In this document: piece by piece, positions 1-11,122 of the stretch
Layout of the letters: each line of letters begins with the position of its first letter
How positions within the stretch are numbered: position 1 is the stretch's first letter
Translations under genes and position numbers: made by a program
DNA from: Saccharina japonica
Lineage: Eukaryota; Sar; Phaeophyceae; Laminariales; Laminariaceae
Direction: 5' to 3'
Assembly: GCA_008828725.1 (NCBI GenBank)
Contig: MEHQ01003815.1
Span: forward strand, 1-64,000
DNA: 64,000 nt
The notes under the pieces: model-generated
What the model saw: the letters and a program-made list of their open reading frames with translations, nothing else
What the model was told of the DNA's origin: nothing
Database searches by the model: none

Positions 1-614
1 TTGTTGGTGATCTCTGGTACCTGCTCGTACCTGGTACCTGGTATGGGGTGGAATACGTATGCTTGTTTTCCCGAGGACCACCCGTGGTACCTGGTAAGTA
101 GGAATGCGACATGACCAAGCTTCGCGAACTCGGGACGGCTTTGAACACGAGCAGAGGTAGGAGGAGGGGGCGTTATCTAGGGGCCTTCAGAGACCCCGCC
201 CGCTTCTAAAGCAGTGGTGCTTTCGTCGCGTACGGTGACAGAAGGCCACGTACGTATCATACGATACGAGTACGACCAGAACGAGGATGAACGATACAAT
301 CTCAGCAAAGGTTAAAAGTAGCAACCGCACTGCTGCAATACCCGTACGCAGAGCAGCCGCGAATCGCTGTGGCCACGACGACAGGCACGGCGCACGTACG
401 AGTTGTACTACAGTATCCCAGCCTGCGACGTAAGAAGACGGTGCCGGGCATGCCGGCTTAGGGATAAGCGTGCGTTTTGAACGTGTGTGGGACAAAAAAA
501 ATGTTTTTTTTGTTTGTATTTATTTGCTCAACTCTAAGTTGCTATGATAAAGTGGGCATCAAAGATCACTTGATTAAAGTATTGTTTTTTGGGCATCAGA
601 CGAACTATATATAA
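1..614. other. no gene seen; AT-rich intergenic DNA
   Basis: I see no supported gene here. The first 100 bases are rich in the words TACCTGGTA and GGTACC, which recur throughout the window. Short open frames on the minus strand have no recognisable domain. Confidence 0.5.
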
Positions 615-714
615 TAGATAGATACCAGGTACGTACGGGCTGGGTCAGGCATATCGCCCAACTTTTCGTCAGTCACGAATGCCGCATGCAATAGCAACTC
701 CAATGTCACATATG
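615..714 (+). repeat. dispersed repeat segment 'd', copy 1
   Basis: About 100 bases starting at the ACCAGGTACGTACG word and running to the CACATATG near 714 match 19270-19370 in the same orientation with few differences. At the second site the segment is followed directly by the flank of the LTR insertion described at 1620-1942. Here the match breaks at 714 and the continuing part lies inverted at about 1948-2024. Confidence 0.7.
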
Positions 715-1565
715 ATCATCCAAACCGACTCATCAGGCGTTGGAGGCGGCGGCGGCAGCGGAGGCGATTCCTGCTTTTGCTGATGTTCGTGCCTTTTCGC
801 CAACCCCAGCTCCGGAACCTGATCCTCTTCATGCCCCGTGTCCTCCGATTCCTTCACAATCATGTTTCAAGTCATTTTCACCACCATAACCTCCTTTCCA
901 GCCGTCTCGTGCTGATATTCTATGTTGATTTGCCCCAGAGGCAACATCATCGGCGGCGACGTCTCCGAGGGCACTCGGTTGGGCCACCAACAACCTGATC
1001 CCTCGGTCCACAGCGGCGGTAGCGGTGGCTCCTGCTCCGCCGAAACCAGTTCCTTACCTTCCAATCTTCGGCCCTCCTCCATTTTTTCAAAATCATCTAC
1101 CCCATTCTCGTCCCTGCGGTTGGTATTGGCGATCTGCTTCGGCGGCGGCTGTTGCCTTGACAATATAGCGGAATTCTCGCTCGAACAAAGCTCTAACAAG
1201 GAGGCCTGGCTGGATGGTTGGGCGCTGCTCTTCTTGGTTGGCACTCCTCTCCTATCTGCTCTAACTTCTACTCGTTGTGCGTTGACGTCCGCGGTGTCTC
1301 GCTGGTGTTGTGCTGCTACTACTATGGTCCATGATCGCCTTTGCAGATGGACCCCGTATTCGTGAATCGCATTCCTCTCCTCTGGGGAGCACGCAAGATC
1401 CGTCTGGTAATTCCAGTTGGAAACAACCTAGGGCGGTGGATATTCCCTCAACGCTATCCCCACAGCAGTGGCGTGGTCCATATTTGCTCTCACCACTTCG
1501 TCGACCTGCTGCTGCTGCTGCTCCCATTGCTGCTGCTGCTGCCCCCCGATGATCGACGGGTCCAT
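669..1565 (-). pseudogene. Gag-like, Gln-rich pseudogene of an LTR element
   Basis: One minus-strand frame runs from an ATG at 1565 down to 669, broken by an in-frame TAG at 1428-1430 and a TGA just after position 867. The start reads MDPSIIGG followed by two Gln runs separated by Trp-Glu. A basic, Ser/Pro/Gln-rich middle and a Pro-rich tail follow. No zinc knuckle is visible. The ATG lies 54 bases inside the end of the LTR-like segment 1620-1942, the position expected of gag in a copia or gypsy element. The stops argue that it is dead. Gag identity is inferred from position and composition only. The low-coordinate end coincides with an inversion breakpoint near 714, so the last residues may not belong. 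Confidence 0.45.
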
Positions 1566-1619
1566 CTTGCCTACGTAACCCTTACACGAGTTCTCTTTGA
1601 TACATCAATTCTGCTAGCG

Positions 1620-1942
1620 TAATCGATCACCTCGTGCAAGGGGTTGTCGCGGTTACGAGGTGCAGTTGGAGAACACTCCGGAGGTTGCCATGAGGCCAGA
1701 GAGAAGATGTTGTCCAGGTATAAACCACCGTGAAGAAGAACTGACCGAAGTCAAGTGAAGTCAAGGGGGCGAAGGGTACTCCATCCCTTCGTCCCAGTAT
1801 CCAGATGCTATATACACCTAAACCTATCCGGGAATATCAAAATCCCGCCGCATATTCCAGTTGCACAAATCACACGTACGTATTCGCACGATCAGACACA
1901 TCAGACACGGGTGCGACCTATGACGAACGTTTATGACCAACA
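1620..1942 (-). mobile_element. LTR of a copia-like element, family 'f', copy 1
   Basis: Read on the minus strand this begins TGTTGGTCATAA and ends GATCGATTA, about 323 bases. A similar 333-base copy lies at 12771-13103 in the opposite orientation. The base pairs just outside the start (1943-1947) read CTACC on the minus strand. The other copy is followed by CTACC at its far end, and 19446-19455 shows the joined sequence with a single CTACC. This is the signature of a 5-bp target duplication. A sequence resembling the initiator-Met primer site (TGTATCAAAGAG) occurs about 15 bases inside, but the match is weak. Confidence 0.65.
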
Positions 1943-1947
1943 GGTAG

Positions 1948-2024
1948 CTCCAGTTCTAGGTCCTTGAACAAAAAACTGGCGATGTCACCCTCTTCCACTG
2001 TTTATCGCGGTCAGTATGATACCA
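1948..2024 (-). repeat. dispersed repeat segment 'e', inverted copy
   Basis: This segment, read on the minus strand, matches 19372-19450. It is the sequence that flanks the LTR target site. Its orientation is opposite to segment 'd' at 615-714, whereas the two are collinear at 19.3 kb. That implies an inversion of about 1.3 kb between 714 and 2024. Confidence 0.65.
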
Positions 2025-2333
2025 GAGGAGGAGGAAGAGGAGGACGAAAGGGGTTGGTCAGCACGGTCGGAGCAGGACCAGCAGGCCGGGGACAGCTCGA
2101 GTACAAGAAAAGTAGAAGATCATCGTTCGAGGAGATTGGAGGGGATCCCGGTCTGCATACAGCAGGTTTGAAATAAAAATACCGGATTGTCAATATATTT
2201 GCTGATCTTTTGTTTTGTTGCCCTGAGTTTTATCTTTTTAGAGCAAGGATAAAATCATTTTGTCTTGCTTTGACATTTTTACATTTGTGCTTTATCTGAA
2301 GGCTGTGACTGTGTTCGTCCCTCCCCCCACCAC

Positions 2334-2512
2334 CTGTGATGGAAAGAGACTTTGGTAGTCTCTCGTTATCTCAGACCGAAGGGGATGCCCTCAGAGTTTA
2401 GTTGGTTCGGAATGGCAGAGACAGTAGTTCAGGTCAAGGAGAAAGGAAGGAGAAGAAATTGGTCTTTTATTATCGCCACAGCAGGATGGAAGCAAATTCC
2501 CAGACTGAAAGA
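2334..2512 (-). repeat. 179-bp terminal direct repeat, copy 1
   Basis: This segment, from CTGTGATGGAAAG to CAGACTGAAAGA, is identical over 179 bases to 4164-4342. On the minus strand it is preceded by a purine tract at 2523-2539 (AGAGGGGAAAGAGGGGA), placed like the polypurine tract of an LTR element. I found no target duplication outside the pair. Confidence 0.75.
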
Positions 2513-4099
2513 TGCTGACGCCGTCCCCTCTTTCCCCTCTGGGTTGTGCTCCGGCCAGTCCCGGACTGGGAGCATGGAGGTGTCTTCTTGGATTTGGTGT
2601 TGCCGGTGATCCTCTCGTTTCTTTCGGCGCTCGTTCATGGTTCTCGAGATGGAATTTATGGCCTCGTTTTCCTCCTGCAGATCTGCTTCAGAGCCTCGCA
2701 CCTCCTTGCCGATCTGACGGACAGCCAGTTCCGCAGCAGAGATGTCCGCTTCGCGGGACCTGATCTCGGCGTCCCTCTCCGCTTTGGCCCGTTCCAGAAT
2801 CTCTCGCGCCTTGACCAATTTGGCTTTGTGGGCGTCCACCTCCTTCGCCTTTACTGCCTTCCTGGCCAACGCTTGTTTTTTCAGGAGGTCTTGTTTTTGC
2901 ACTTCTTGGGATGCTTGTAGGTAAACCGCGTCATCCGTGGTGCACCTCGCCTTCAGCACCTTTCTCTGTGGTCGCGAGAGGGTAGGAGATGTTGAGGAAT
3001 CGTTAGATGCCAGTGCGCTAAACCGGTTCCCGTTTGAATGTGCGGGGAGTGAGTCTTTGTTTTTCTTCGGTGGAGTCTGGTCAGACTCCGACGAGGTGTC
3101 TGATTTCTCAGTCAGTGTGGCCGCGATCTCCGCGTCCTTCCGAATGATTTCTGCGTCTGCGTCCGAGAGGGCATCTTCCTCGGCTTGCTGCTTACGTGCT
3201 AGCATTTCATCCGACTGGTACTCCGACTGTAGGAACGCTTCGGCCCGCTTACTGGGTATAGTCCTGCGGCCGGTGGGAACGATGGTTCCTCCTACTCCTG
3301 CAGCAGTCTCGACGCACATTCCGGAAGAGTGGGGTGCTACACCTAACGCGACGCATTTGTCTTCGAATGACAGACCTTCTGCCATTTGTGACAGCGCTTC
3401 CATGATGTCATCCCTCACCTTTCTGTCGTCGGAGTCGTTTTGTGCCTCCTCGAAGGACTTCACGCGTGGCACCTTCAGCGGGTTCTTGGGGATCCAGTAG
3501 TCCCCACCCTTGGACGTCTTCTTGGTTTGACGCTCGACCAACTCTCCCGACTCACCGGCGGACGGGCCCTTGCCGGCAGGAGACGGCGGGCGGAAGGTTG
3601 TCTCCTGCGTCACCGCAGAGTAGGAAGGACTCCCCGGCCTGTTTGAGAATTTGGGGTTGTCAAACCCCAACACCTCGTCCTGGTCCGCGCCCTCGTCACC
3701 TTTGGCCGAGCCGTGGTCGGAGTTACGCTCCGGGGAACCAGCAGGCTTCCCAGCGCCGGGCACCTTCGCCAAGGTCGAGCCATCCCCACTCCCCGAGCGT
3801 CCCCTCGAGAGTGCGATGACGTCGTCCACACCGCTTTTCATGTTTAGAGGAGTTTGTTCCTCCTCAGAGCGCCTGGGGGCTGCTGCTTTGGGTGTGCGCC
3901 TGGTGGCTGCATCTGTTGTGCGCCCGGGGGCTGCGACAACGTCCTTCCCCGCTTTGGCAGCTGCTGTGGCGGGGACATTGTCCCCACTAGCGCTTCTCGC
4001 CGGTGACACCACCATGCCTTGGGTCCGTGTGGAGCGCCTGGTGGGAGTCGTGGAAGCCTTGCTTCCTTTCGAGATCTTGCTGGACGTGGTAGACGGCAT
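2429..4099 (-). CDS. 556-aa Gag-like coiled-coil protein between identical terminal repeats
   Basis: This is the longest uninterrupted frame in the window. Residues 1-90 are Ser/Thr/Arg/Lys-rich with repeated T-P and R-S-T words. The middle is acidic and low in complexity, with many Ser, Gly and Pro. About residues 290-350 and 395-510 form charged Ala/Glu/Lys-rich heptads typical of coiled coils (stretches around AREILERAKAERDAEIRS). There is no RT, protease or zinc-knuckle motif. The ATG at 4099 lies 65 bases from the right 179-bp repeat, and the stop lies inside the left one. The layout suggests a short, non-autonomous LTR-type element with one structural protein. Function is unknown; Gag is an inference from the flanking repeats and purine tract. 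The long intact frame and identical repeats suggest recent insertion. Confidence 0.6.
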   Translation of the reverse strand: MPSTTSSKISKGSKASTTPTRRSTRTQGMVVSPARSASGDNVPATAAAKAGKDVVAAPGRTTDAATRRTPKAAAPRRSEEEQTPLNMKSGVDDVIALSRGRSGSGDGSTLAKVPGAGKPAGSPERNSDHGSAKGDEGADQDEVLGFDNPKFSNRPGSPSYSAVTQETTFRPPSPAGKGPSAGESGELVERQTKKTSKGGDYWIPKNPLKVPRVKSFEEAQNDSDDRKVRDDIMEALSQMAEGLSFEDKCVALGVAPHSSGMCVETAAGVGGTIVPTGRRTIPSKRAEAFLQSEYQSDEMLARKQQAEEDALSDADAEIIRKDAEIAATLTEKSDTSSESDQTPPKKNKDSLPAHSNGNRFSALASNDSSTSPTLSRPQRKVLKARCTTDDAVYLQASQEVQKQDLLKKQALARKAVKAKEVDAHKAKLVKAREILERAKAERDAEIRSREADISAAELAVRQIGKEVRGSEADLQEENEAINSISRTMNERRKKREDHRQHQIQEDTSMLPVRDWPEHNPEGKEGTASASFSLGICFHPAVAIIKDQFLLLPFSLT

Positions 4100-4163
4100 C
4101 TCTCGTGTCCTCTTTACTCCAATCGAACGTAAGCTCAGCCTTGTCCTAAAGCCGTCGACGCCG

Positions 4164-4342
4164 CTGTGATGGAAAGAGACTTTGGTAGTCTCTCGTTATC
4201 TCAGACCGAAGGGGATGCCCTCAGAGTTTAGTTGGTTCGGAATGGCAGAGACAGTAGTTCAGGTCAAGGAGAAAGGAAGGAGAAGAAATTGGTCTTTTAT
4301 TATCGCCACAGCAGGATGGAAGCAAATTCCCAGACTGAAAGA
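4164..4342 (-). repeat. 179-bp terminal direct repeat, copy 2
   Basis: Perfect copy of 2334-2512. In minus-strand orientation it is the upstream repeat, just before the start of the 556-codon frame. No TATA box is obvious inside it. Confidence 0.75.
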
Positions 4343-5920
4343 GGGGCTGTGACAGCCTACTCTTCTCGTCACTATAATTCTACGTCCGCTCCTACAGTAG
4401 ATCTATCAGATACTCTGCAAGAGTCGTGCACGCACGCGTTCTCCTACGTTAAACTACCCGCATTCTCCTAGCAGTTGTAGATCGTCAACTTACAGGTCTA
4501 CGTCTCAAGCACAGCGAACACAGCAAGGAACGTCCTTCTTACTCGTACTCGTACTCGAGTAGTCTCTGACTACTCAACTCTCTGTCCAATCATATACTCG
4601 TCAACTGTACTGGCTAGCTCTACCTCAGTATTGTTAGTCTAACAGCAGTCTTATCACGCTCTGTACGTTAGTTACTCTTACCGCAGTGGCTAGCAGTCGG
4701 TCTCTCAGCAGGATAGCCTGCTACCTGCTTACTGGGAGACTGACTCATCCCCTAGTCCCTACTATGTAACGCTTCGAAATACCCCATAAACCCAATATCA
4801 CCTCACACCCTTCCTTTCCCTGAGATTGTTATGATCTGCGCTGGAAACGACCGATGATTGTGGATATATGATGTGCGGTTTGTTAGTGGTACAGCAGTAT
4901 TCACCAATATTAAACAACAAAGCAGAAATCGGTTGAAGATTGCAGTTACTTGTCTCTTATTTTGTCTTCGAATCCTGATAGGGTTTACAGTGATGAGTAT
5001 GATCATTTGTTACGTGGGTTTTGGGGTTGGTGATCAAGGTGATCGCCTACGTGAACACAAAAATGTTTTGATGATGGACGCATGATATTCTGGTATGGTA
5101 CGAGTACTATCGTCGGGTGCAGTTAGTTTTTGTCCTCACCTGTAAGGTAAATGGATGCTGTCAACCTCCCCCTCCCCTCGCCGCCCCCTGCGTGGAAGTT
5201 GTTGTTTTGTTTTTTTGTTTTACGTGGCGCAGTATACAATTATTAATAGTATTCCTCTGGTACTAGGCCGCAGTTGATCGCTGTGAGTAGGAAATAACAC
5301 TACTGTGTTGCATAGTGTCGCACAAGAAGCAGGAGCGTGATGTTGTATAGGTTCTGCTGGTACATCGTAAACTGACAACACGCAGAAAAGGAGTAGACTC
5401 TGATTTTTCTCGTTGAAAACGTTTGGGTTTTTGTTTTGTTTTGCTGCATGTCTTGCTACACGTATACATACTCGTATATGATACATGGTATGGTATACAA
5501 GACGGTATGCAGTATGCACGGTCTGAATTTCGATGAACGTACGTGTGCTGAGCTACCCGCTGCTGTGATTCGTACGTACATCTATTAGTAGTCAATCTCG
5601 TATCTATGCCGACCAGAGGAGGGGTATACTGACAAATGCCTATCGTTTCGGTTATTACGCATACACAAGTGCCTACTACAGTTTGATGGCGCGAACGAGT
5701 AGGGACTATGGATGCATTCAGTAGTAGAACTTCTACACGACCCTCCTTCGCCGCCGCCGGAAGAATCGTTCTGACTATGTTTTTGTGTGGGGTTATATAT
5801 GTTTGGTACACGCCGTAGAACGTTCGAAGTTTTGAACGCTCCCCCCCCCCCCCTTCTGCTAGACAACTATGGGTTGGCGTCGAGTGGCAACGACGCTGTA
5901 AAACAAGCCACCAGACTTTA
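4343..5920. other. no gene seen; intergenic DNA
   Basis: This stretch holds short words such as ACTCGTACTC and a C-run at 5842-5853, but no supported gene. The longest minus-strand frame (about 5263-5925) has biased, shifting composition and no recognisable domain. Confidence 0.5.
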
Positions 5921-6249
5921 GACATGAAACTACTGAGCTAACCAGTTTTTTTCCCTCATATCAAAACACAAACCGGACATAGACATGAAATTACTAAACT
6001 AATCAGTTTAAAACACCAACCGGATATAGACATGAAATAACTAAACTAACCAGCTTTTTGTTTTCCTCGTACCAAACACAAACCGGACATGAACATGAAA
6101 ATACTAAACTAACCAGTTTTTTTTCCATATCAAAACACAAACCGGATATAGACATGAAACTACTCAACTAACCAGCTTTTTGTTTTCCTCGTATCAAAAC
6201 ACAAACCGGACATAGACATGAAAATACTAAACTAACCAGTTTTTTTTTG
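5921..6249. repeat. tandem repeat, about 60-bp unit, six copies
   Basis: Six imperfect copies of a unit containing GACATGAAA, ACTAAACTAACCAG, a T-run, and CAAAACACAAACCGGA(C/T)AT. Copies begin near 5921, 5980, 6030, 6093, 6149 and 6216. Spacing varies because of T-run and CTCGTA indels. Confidence 0.85.
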
Positions 6250-7100
6250 CCACATACCAAAACCTAAACCACACACTTAGTGTATATCTTCTCCCATATC
6301 GTACCAGGTAATACACAGCAAAACGTTGAAACATACACAAAAAATCTAGCATGAAGGAGGACCACCTTACATGCACACACATAGATACAGCAAGGTCACC
6401 CCGATATGTTCAATTCACATGAAGGTTGGGGTCTCGTGGTGAGATATCCGGAAAAATTTACCGATTTCCATTGGGCGGTGGAAGTCTGGTCCGACATCGT
6501 CATAAACCCCTCAAACTTGGTGCACATACCATGCGCCAAATGAAGGGGAGGGGTGGATGATGCATGACATTAAGTCAGGCCAATTGAACTCATGAAACAA
6601 ACGCCTTGCCAATGACCGACCACACGACCAAAGAGACGGCGCACCAAGCGGTACGTTGATATCTTGCTATTTTGAAGGATAGAAGCCGGTATAAAGTGTA
6701 GGGGTATTGTTGGCCAAGCTTTCGGCAGCGAAGGTCTACTCGGGAGCATTAGTGGGGTAGCTACCCACGGTGAAACGTACATACGATGGAGGAAGCGACG
6801 TACGGGGCATCCCGACTGGTGAGTAAGACTTTGTGTTATGCAAGCCTTCCTTGAACCTTGCACGGTAAAAATGACCTCCCTGGAGGAAAGTGACCAGTAC
6901 AGCAGCGGGGCAAGAAGATAGAAGATACGGTCGTGGGACGCCAGGATGGTTAACATGCAGATCGCCAGACAAAAACGTGGGGGTACTTGTGTTAAGGGCG
7001 TTGAACTTGGCTCCAGGCTACGAGCTCGTGTTGGAGACACTATTTAGCGTGGTGCGCCGGCAAAATAACTGAAAGACACCAGACCCTCAACGAGTATTAG
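6250..7100. other. no gene seen; upstream of LINE
   Basis: No supported gene. The sequence is of mixed composition and includes the likely 5' leader of the LINE that follows; I cannot place the LINE start precisely. Confidence 0.4.
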
Positions 7101-7142
7101 GATTGGGAAGTCCCAGTAACTTGAACATTTCCCACTACCAAT

Positions 7143-7676
7143 ATGAACGAAAACAAGCTGGAGATAGTCTCGAAAGAGATTCGGAGAAAGACGGTGAGGC
7201 AGGGTGGGTGGAGTAAGAAAGATTGGAAGGGTAAAGTACTAGTAGTGCTGGTATTCGGAGTTCCTAGCGACATGACGAGAATAGAGTTCAAGAGGAAGTG
7301 CGACGAAGTAGGACTATACTGCTTTGCATTAGGACAAGTAGAAAGGGAGGGAGAGCATTTTCGTGTCACGCTTAAACCGAAACCGAGCATGGAGTGGCAG
7401 AGGTTAGAGACAGAAAAAGGGTCGGCATGGGCTAGAAGACTAGGGTGGAGGGTATGTATAGCTAATGGGATAGCGAATTTAAGACGTAGTCCTAGGGTGA
7501 ACGAAGGTAAGGGGAGGCAGGAAACAGTAAGTGGCCCAAAGGGAATGGGAGAGAAACACAGTGGCGTAGAGCAAGAAGACAAAACCAGAAACAGAAACAG
7601 AGAATCTCAAAGAAGAGAACACAAAAGTAGCAACGAAGGAAAAAAAAACGAAAGACAAGAGTCGAGCGAACAGTGA
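7143..7676 (+). CDS. LINE ORF1-like basic protein
   Basis: 177 residues. Residues about 30-115 show hydrophobic strands separated by charged segments (KVLVVLVFGVPSDMTRIEFK, then RVTLKP and LGWRVCIANG). This pattern resembles the RRM-like or essential domains found in ORF1 proteins of several LINE clades. The tail is very basic and polar (Lys, Arg, Glu, Asn, Ser), suiting nucleic-acid binding. It lies just upstream of the endonuclease frame, in a different reading frame. No zinc knuckle is present. Assignment rests on position and composition; an RNA-chaperone role is inferred from LINEs in general. Confidence 0.6.
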   Translation: MNENKLEIVSKEIRRKTVRQGGWSKKDWKGKVLVVLVFGVPSDMTRIEFKRKCDEVGLYCFALGQVEREGEHFRVTLKPKPSMEWQRLETEKGSAWARRLGWRVCIANGIANLRRSPRVNEGKGRQETVSGPKGMGEKHSGVEQEDKTRNRNRESQRREHKSSNEGKKNERQESSEQ

Positions 7677-7677
7677 A

Positions 7678-8943
7678 ACGAAGAATAAGCTGAAAATAGG
7701 ATCATGGAACGTATGTGGATAAGCCACGGAAGAGCGCAAGATGATTGAAATAGCCGGACATGTAAGTGAGCGCGACCTAGACATAGCGGGAATTCAAGAG
7801 TCGGGGGAAAAAGAGGGGGGGAAAATAGGATGCACAATTGGAAAGTACGCATGGATAGGGAAAAAGAGAAAGGGACAGAACAAGAATAATAGGGGGGCGG
7901 GGGGAGAAATATTCTTAGTCAAAGAATACCTGTGTGACATAATAGAAGTGATCAAAGACACGAAATTCGATGAAAGCATCTTGATAAAGATACCAGGGGA
8001 GAGGGGAGCGAAATATTATATACCAGGAAACGTCTATATGCCCCCAAAGTCGAAGAGTACGGTAAAATACATACAGAAGAAGTTCGGAGAAATAGCAGTA
8101 GATGTACAAAAATATAAAAGACAAAGAGAAGTAGTACTAGTCGGAGATTTTAACTCAAGAATTGGGAAGGTAAGCAACCCGAACGAGAAAATTGGACAGT
8201 ATGGGGAAGTAACAAATAATAAGAACGGGGAAGAGATGCTGAAGTTCCTTAAAAACAATGAGATGAAGACTCTGAACGGTAGAGTAAAAAGGCTAGAGCC
8301 AGAATGGACTAGACAGTGCATACAAAAGGCACAAAGCTCCGTTCTTGACTTTATAGTGGTATACAACGGAAGTAGTAAGGAAACGGAAGTGCATGTATGC
8401 GCGGCGGACGTAGGAACAACGGATAACTGCCTAATACGGACAGACAGCCAGCAGGCGAGAGTTATCAAAAATAGGCGCGGTATGAAATTGTACAGATGGC
8501 GAATAGATAAGCTAGAAGTGAAGGAAAAACGGGAAGAATTCCAAGCAGAGATGACTAAAAATGCAGAGTTTTTTTCCGATCTGCTGGAAAGCATAGGTAC
8601 GACAAATAACAATATTGACAGAGATAGTGCAGGAGCGAGGATAATAGAAGGATGGGAGAAATTGGTCAAGACCACAGCAAGTAAAATAATAGGGAAGAAG
8701 TTGATAATATGCAATAGAGCAGCAAAATGGTGGGATGAAGAAGTAAAAGAGACTATAAAAGTAAGGAGAAAGGCACACGCAAGATTCACATCGAGCAAAA
8801 CTACGTCAGGATGGGAGGAGTATGGTATTGCTAGAAAGGAAGTAAAAACGGTGGTTGAGAAGAAGAAGAAAGGGGTATGGAAAGACGTAGTTAATGAAAC
8901 GAATGCTGACTTTGATGGCGGGATGAAGCAGATGTGGGTATAG
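7678..8943 (+). pseudogene. LINE ORF2 endonuclease domain (EEP fold), broken
   Basis: The family motif for the N terminus, IGSWNVCG, lies at about 7696-7719 and is cut off by an in-frame TAA at 7720-7722. The frame then resumes to 8943. Visible motifs of APE-type LINE endonucleases, in order: DIAGIQES (metal-binding Glu), NVYMPP, VVLVGDFNSRIGK (catalytic Asp/Asn), SSVLDFIVV, and GTTDNCLI. The last should read ...S/T-D-H; here the catalytic His is Asn. A charged linker follows, with AAKWWDEEVK, typical of the endonuclease-RT spacer. The stop and the Asn substitution indicate it is inactive. Confidence 0.85.
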
Positions 8944-10218
8944 GGATAAAAGGGATACTAGGCAAACAAGCAGGAGAGGCAGATACGGGGATAGTTACAG
9001 TAAGAGCACAGAACGGTAAAATGGTTAGTAGTTCGAAGGGGAAAAGGGAAGTGCTTGTAGAGCATTACCGCAAGCTAGAAACGCCCACAACCAACGAAAC
9101 GTTCGACGAAGAATTCGAGAAGGATATCAACGCGTGGGCAGAGGCGAACGTAGATGCATCAGAATAGGAAGACAGTGGCTCAGAAGGGTTACAGGGGGAT
9201 GTCACAAGAGAAGAGGTAAATAAGTGTGTAGCCAAAATTAAGAATGGAAAGGCAGCAGGGGCAGACCAAATAGTTAATGAATTAATGCAGTACGGGGGAG
9301 AAGGAATGCTTACCATGATGGCTAAGTTGTATAACTGGATATGGAAGAACGAGTACGCACCTAAGAGATGGAGAGAAGGAGTAGTATCAAACTTGTTGAA
9401 GAAAGGAGACAAGGCTGACCCGGGTAACTATAGGGGGATTACGCTACTAAGCACTGTAGGTAAAACGTTCTGTAAGATTTTGAACGATATAATGGGAACA
9501 ATGATGGAGAAGGAAGACCAAATTAGCGAAGTGCAAGCAGGATTTAGGCCAAACCGTAGCTGCGTCGACCATGTGTACACATTAGGTAACATAATCCAAG
9601 GCAGGAAAGACGCGGGGCTAACAACGTACTGTTTCTTTTTAGGCGTACAGAAGGCCTACGATACAGTATGGAGAAATGGGCTGTGGAAAAAGTCGTGGGA
9701 AATAGGGGTTAGAGGAAAGATGTGGAGAATGATGAAGAAGATGACGGAATGTGCGAGAAGTGCTGTGATGTTGGACGGGGAGATATCGAAGTACGTTGAT
9801 ATCCTACAAGAAGTTGCACAGGGATGTACGCTATCACCTAACCTATTCAAGGTATATATGAATGACATGATAGTAGCAGTAGAAGCAGCATCGCAGGGGG
9901 TCACGGTGGGGGAAGATACGGTGTCGGGATTGATGTTTGCGGACGATTTCGTGTGCATATCAGAAACATCCGAAGGACTGCAGAAACAAATAGAGAAGGC
10001 ACTAGAGCACACCAGGAAGTGTAGAGTGACGGCGAACGTAAAAAAGTGCGCAGTAGTTGTATGTTATGAAGATACGGAGAGTCCGGTAACTTGTAAGTGG
10101 AAGTGGGGAGAAGATGAATTACTGATCGTAGACCAGTATACGTAACTTGGCGTAGAGATCTCAAAATATTGCTCTTGGGATGCACACATAATAAAAAAAA
10201 GGAATAGACAAGGGTAAG
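8934..10218 (+). pseudogene. LINE ORF2 reverse transcriptase domain, broken
   Basis: One frame from 8934, interrupted by TAG at 9165-9167 and TAA at 10143-10145. RT motifs in order: KNGKAAGADQIVNEL just after the first stop, NYRGITLLS, QAGFRPNRSCVDH, the motif-A region CFFLGVQKAYDTVW, QGCTLSPNLF, and motif C GLMFADDFV. In motif A the first catalytic Asp is Gly (codon GGC at 9642-9644; one transition from GAC). Motif C keeps both Asp residues. After the second stop the frame continues LGVEISKYCSWD, a family-typical sequence, so this stop is internal rather than the natural end. The domain would be catalytically dead. Confidence 0.9.
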
Positions 10219-10233
10219 GCACACGTAAGCAAG

Positions 10234-11122
10234 ATGGAAGCAGTCCTAACAGACTCGCACCTTGACACTACAATTAAGAGATGTATACTGATGAATGTGA
10301 TTGTACCAAAGCCAGAATATGCAGGAGAAGTATGGGAAGGGAATGCGAAGCTCGTAAAACAGCTGGAAACAGTACAGATGACAGCAGCGATAAAAGTACT
10401 AGGATGCTCAAGTACGACGAGTAATGCAGTATTTAGAGCAGAACTGGGAATGTACCCACTTAAGACAAATAGAGACGTGCGTAAGTTGAAATGACAATAT
10501 AAAGTAAAGAACATGCCAAATAAGAGGTTGACAGCCATAGCTGATAAAACTGTATGGGAGAAAGTAACCAAAGGGCAAGCTGGAATAAGGTGGGATAGCG
10601 TAGTCGAGAAATTATGGAAGGATATAGGAAACCAAAAAGAGATGCTGGCCATAGAGAAATCCAGCGGATACAAGACAGAAGTAGAAGAAAGCATAGAAAG
10701 AAGGGAAAGGCTAGCGCTAGGAAATAAAGTGGAAGGGGAAGAACACTTAGAGCTATACAGGGGGGTTGAGAGAAGGAATAAGAATGAAAAGGTATCTGCA
10801 CGGCCCAATTGACTTCGCGAAAAAGCTGAAACTGCTATTTCGTGTAGGGGACCTGGACCTGCCAGAAAGAAGAAGGAGGTATACCAGTAGACGGGGGGAG
10901 GAGGAAGTAGATGCACAGATGTGCCAATGTGGCAAGGATATGGAGAGTAGAATTCACATAGTGGGAGAATGTGAAAGGTACAAGGAGGAAAGATATGTGT
11001 TAGAGGAGGAGATGAGAAAAATAGACGAGTGTGACATGGAGCAGTTTGGCACACTCAATAGTAGCGAGAACACGATCGCAATCTTAGGAGATAGATGGTG
11101 GCCACAGGCGTCGAAACAGTAA
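10234..11122 (+). pseudogene. LINE ORF2 C-terminal region with Cys/His cluster, broken
   Basis: Three overlapping pieces in shifting frames: 10234-10494 (VPKPEYAGEVWEGN, then LLG-like helices), 10513-10812, and 10766-11122. The last contains CQCGKDMESRIHIVGECERY, a CxC...H...C pattern found at the end of many LINE ORF2 proteins. Stops at 10492-10494 and frame changes near 10220 and 10790 show decay. This part normally aids RNA template recognition. Confidence 0.8.

Noticed and set aside
4343..4790. Extension of the right 179-bp repeat into a longer LTR
   Set aside because: The left copy does not continue past 2512, so the repeated unit ends exactly at 179 bases.
8034..8798. 254-codon minus-strand frame, Ser/Leu/Phe-rich
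   Set aside because: Antisense to the A-rich LINE endonuclease; it looks membrane-like only because A-rich codons read as Phe/Leu/Ser in reverse.
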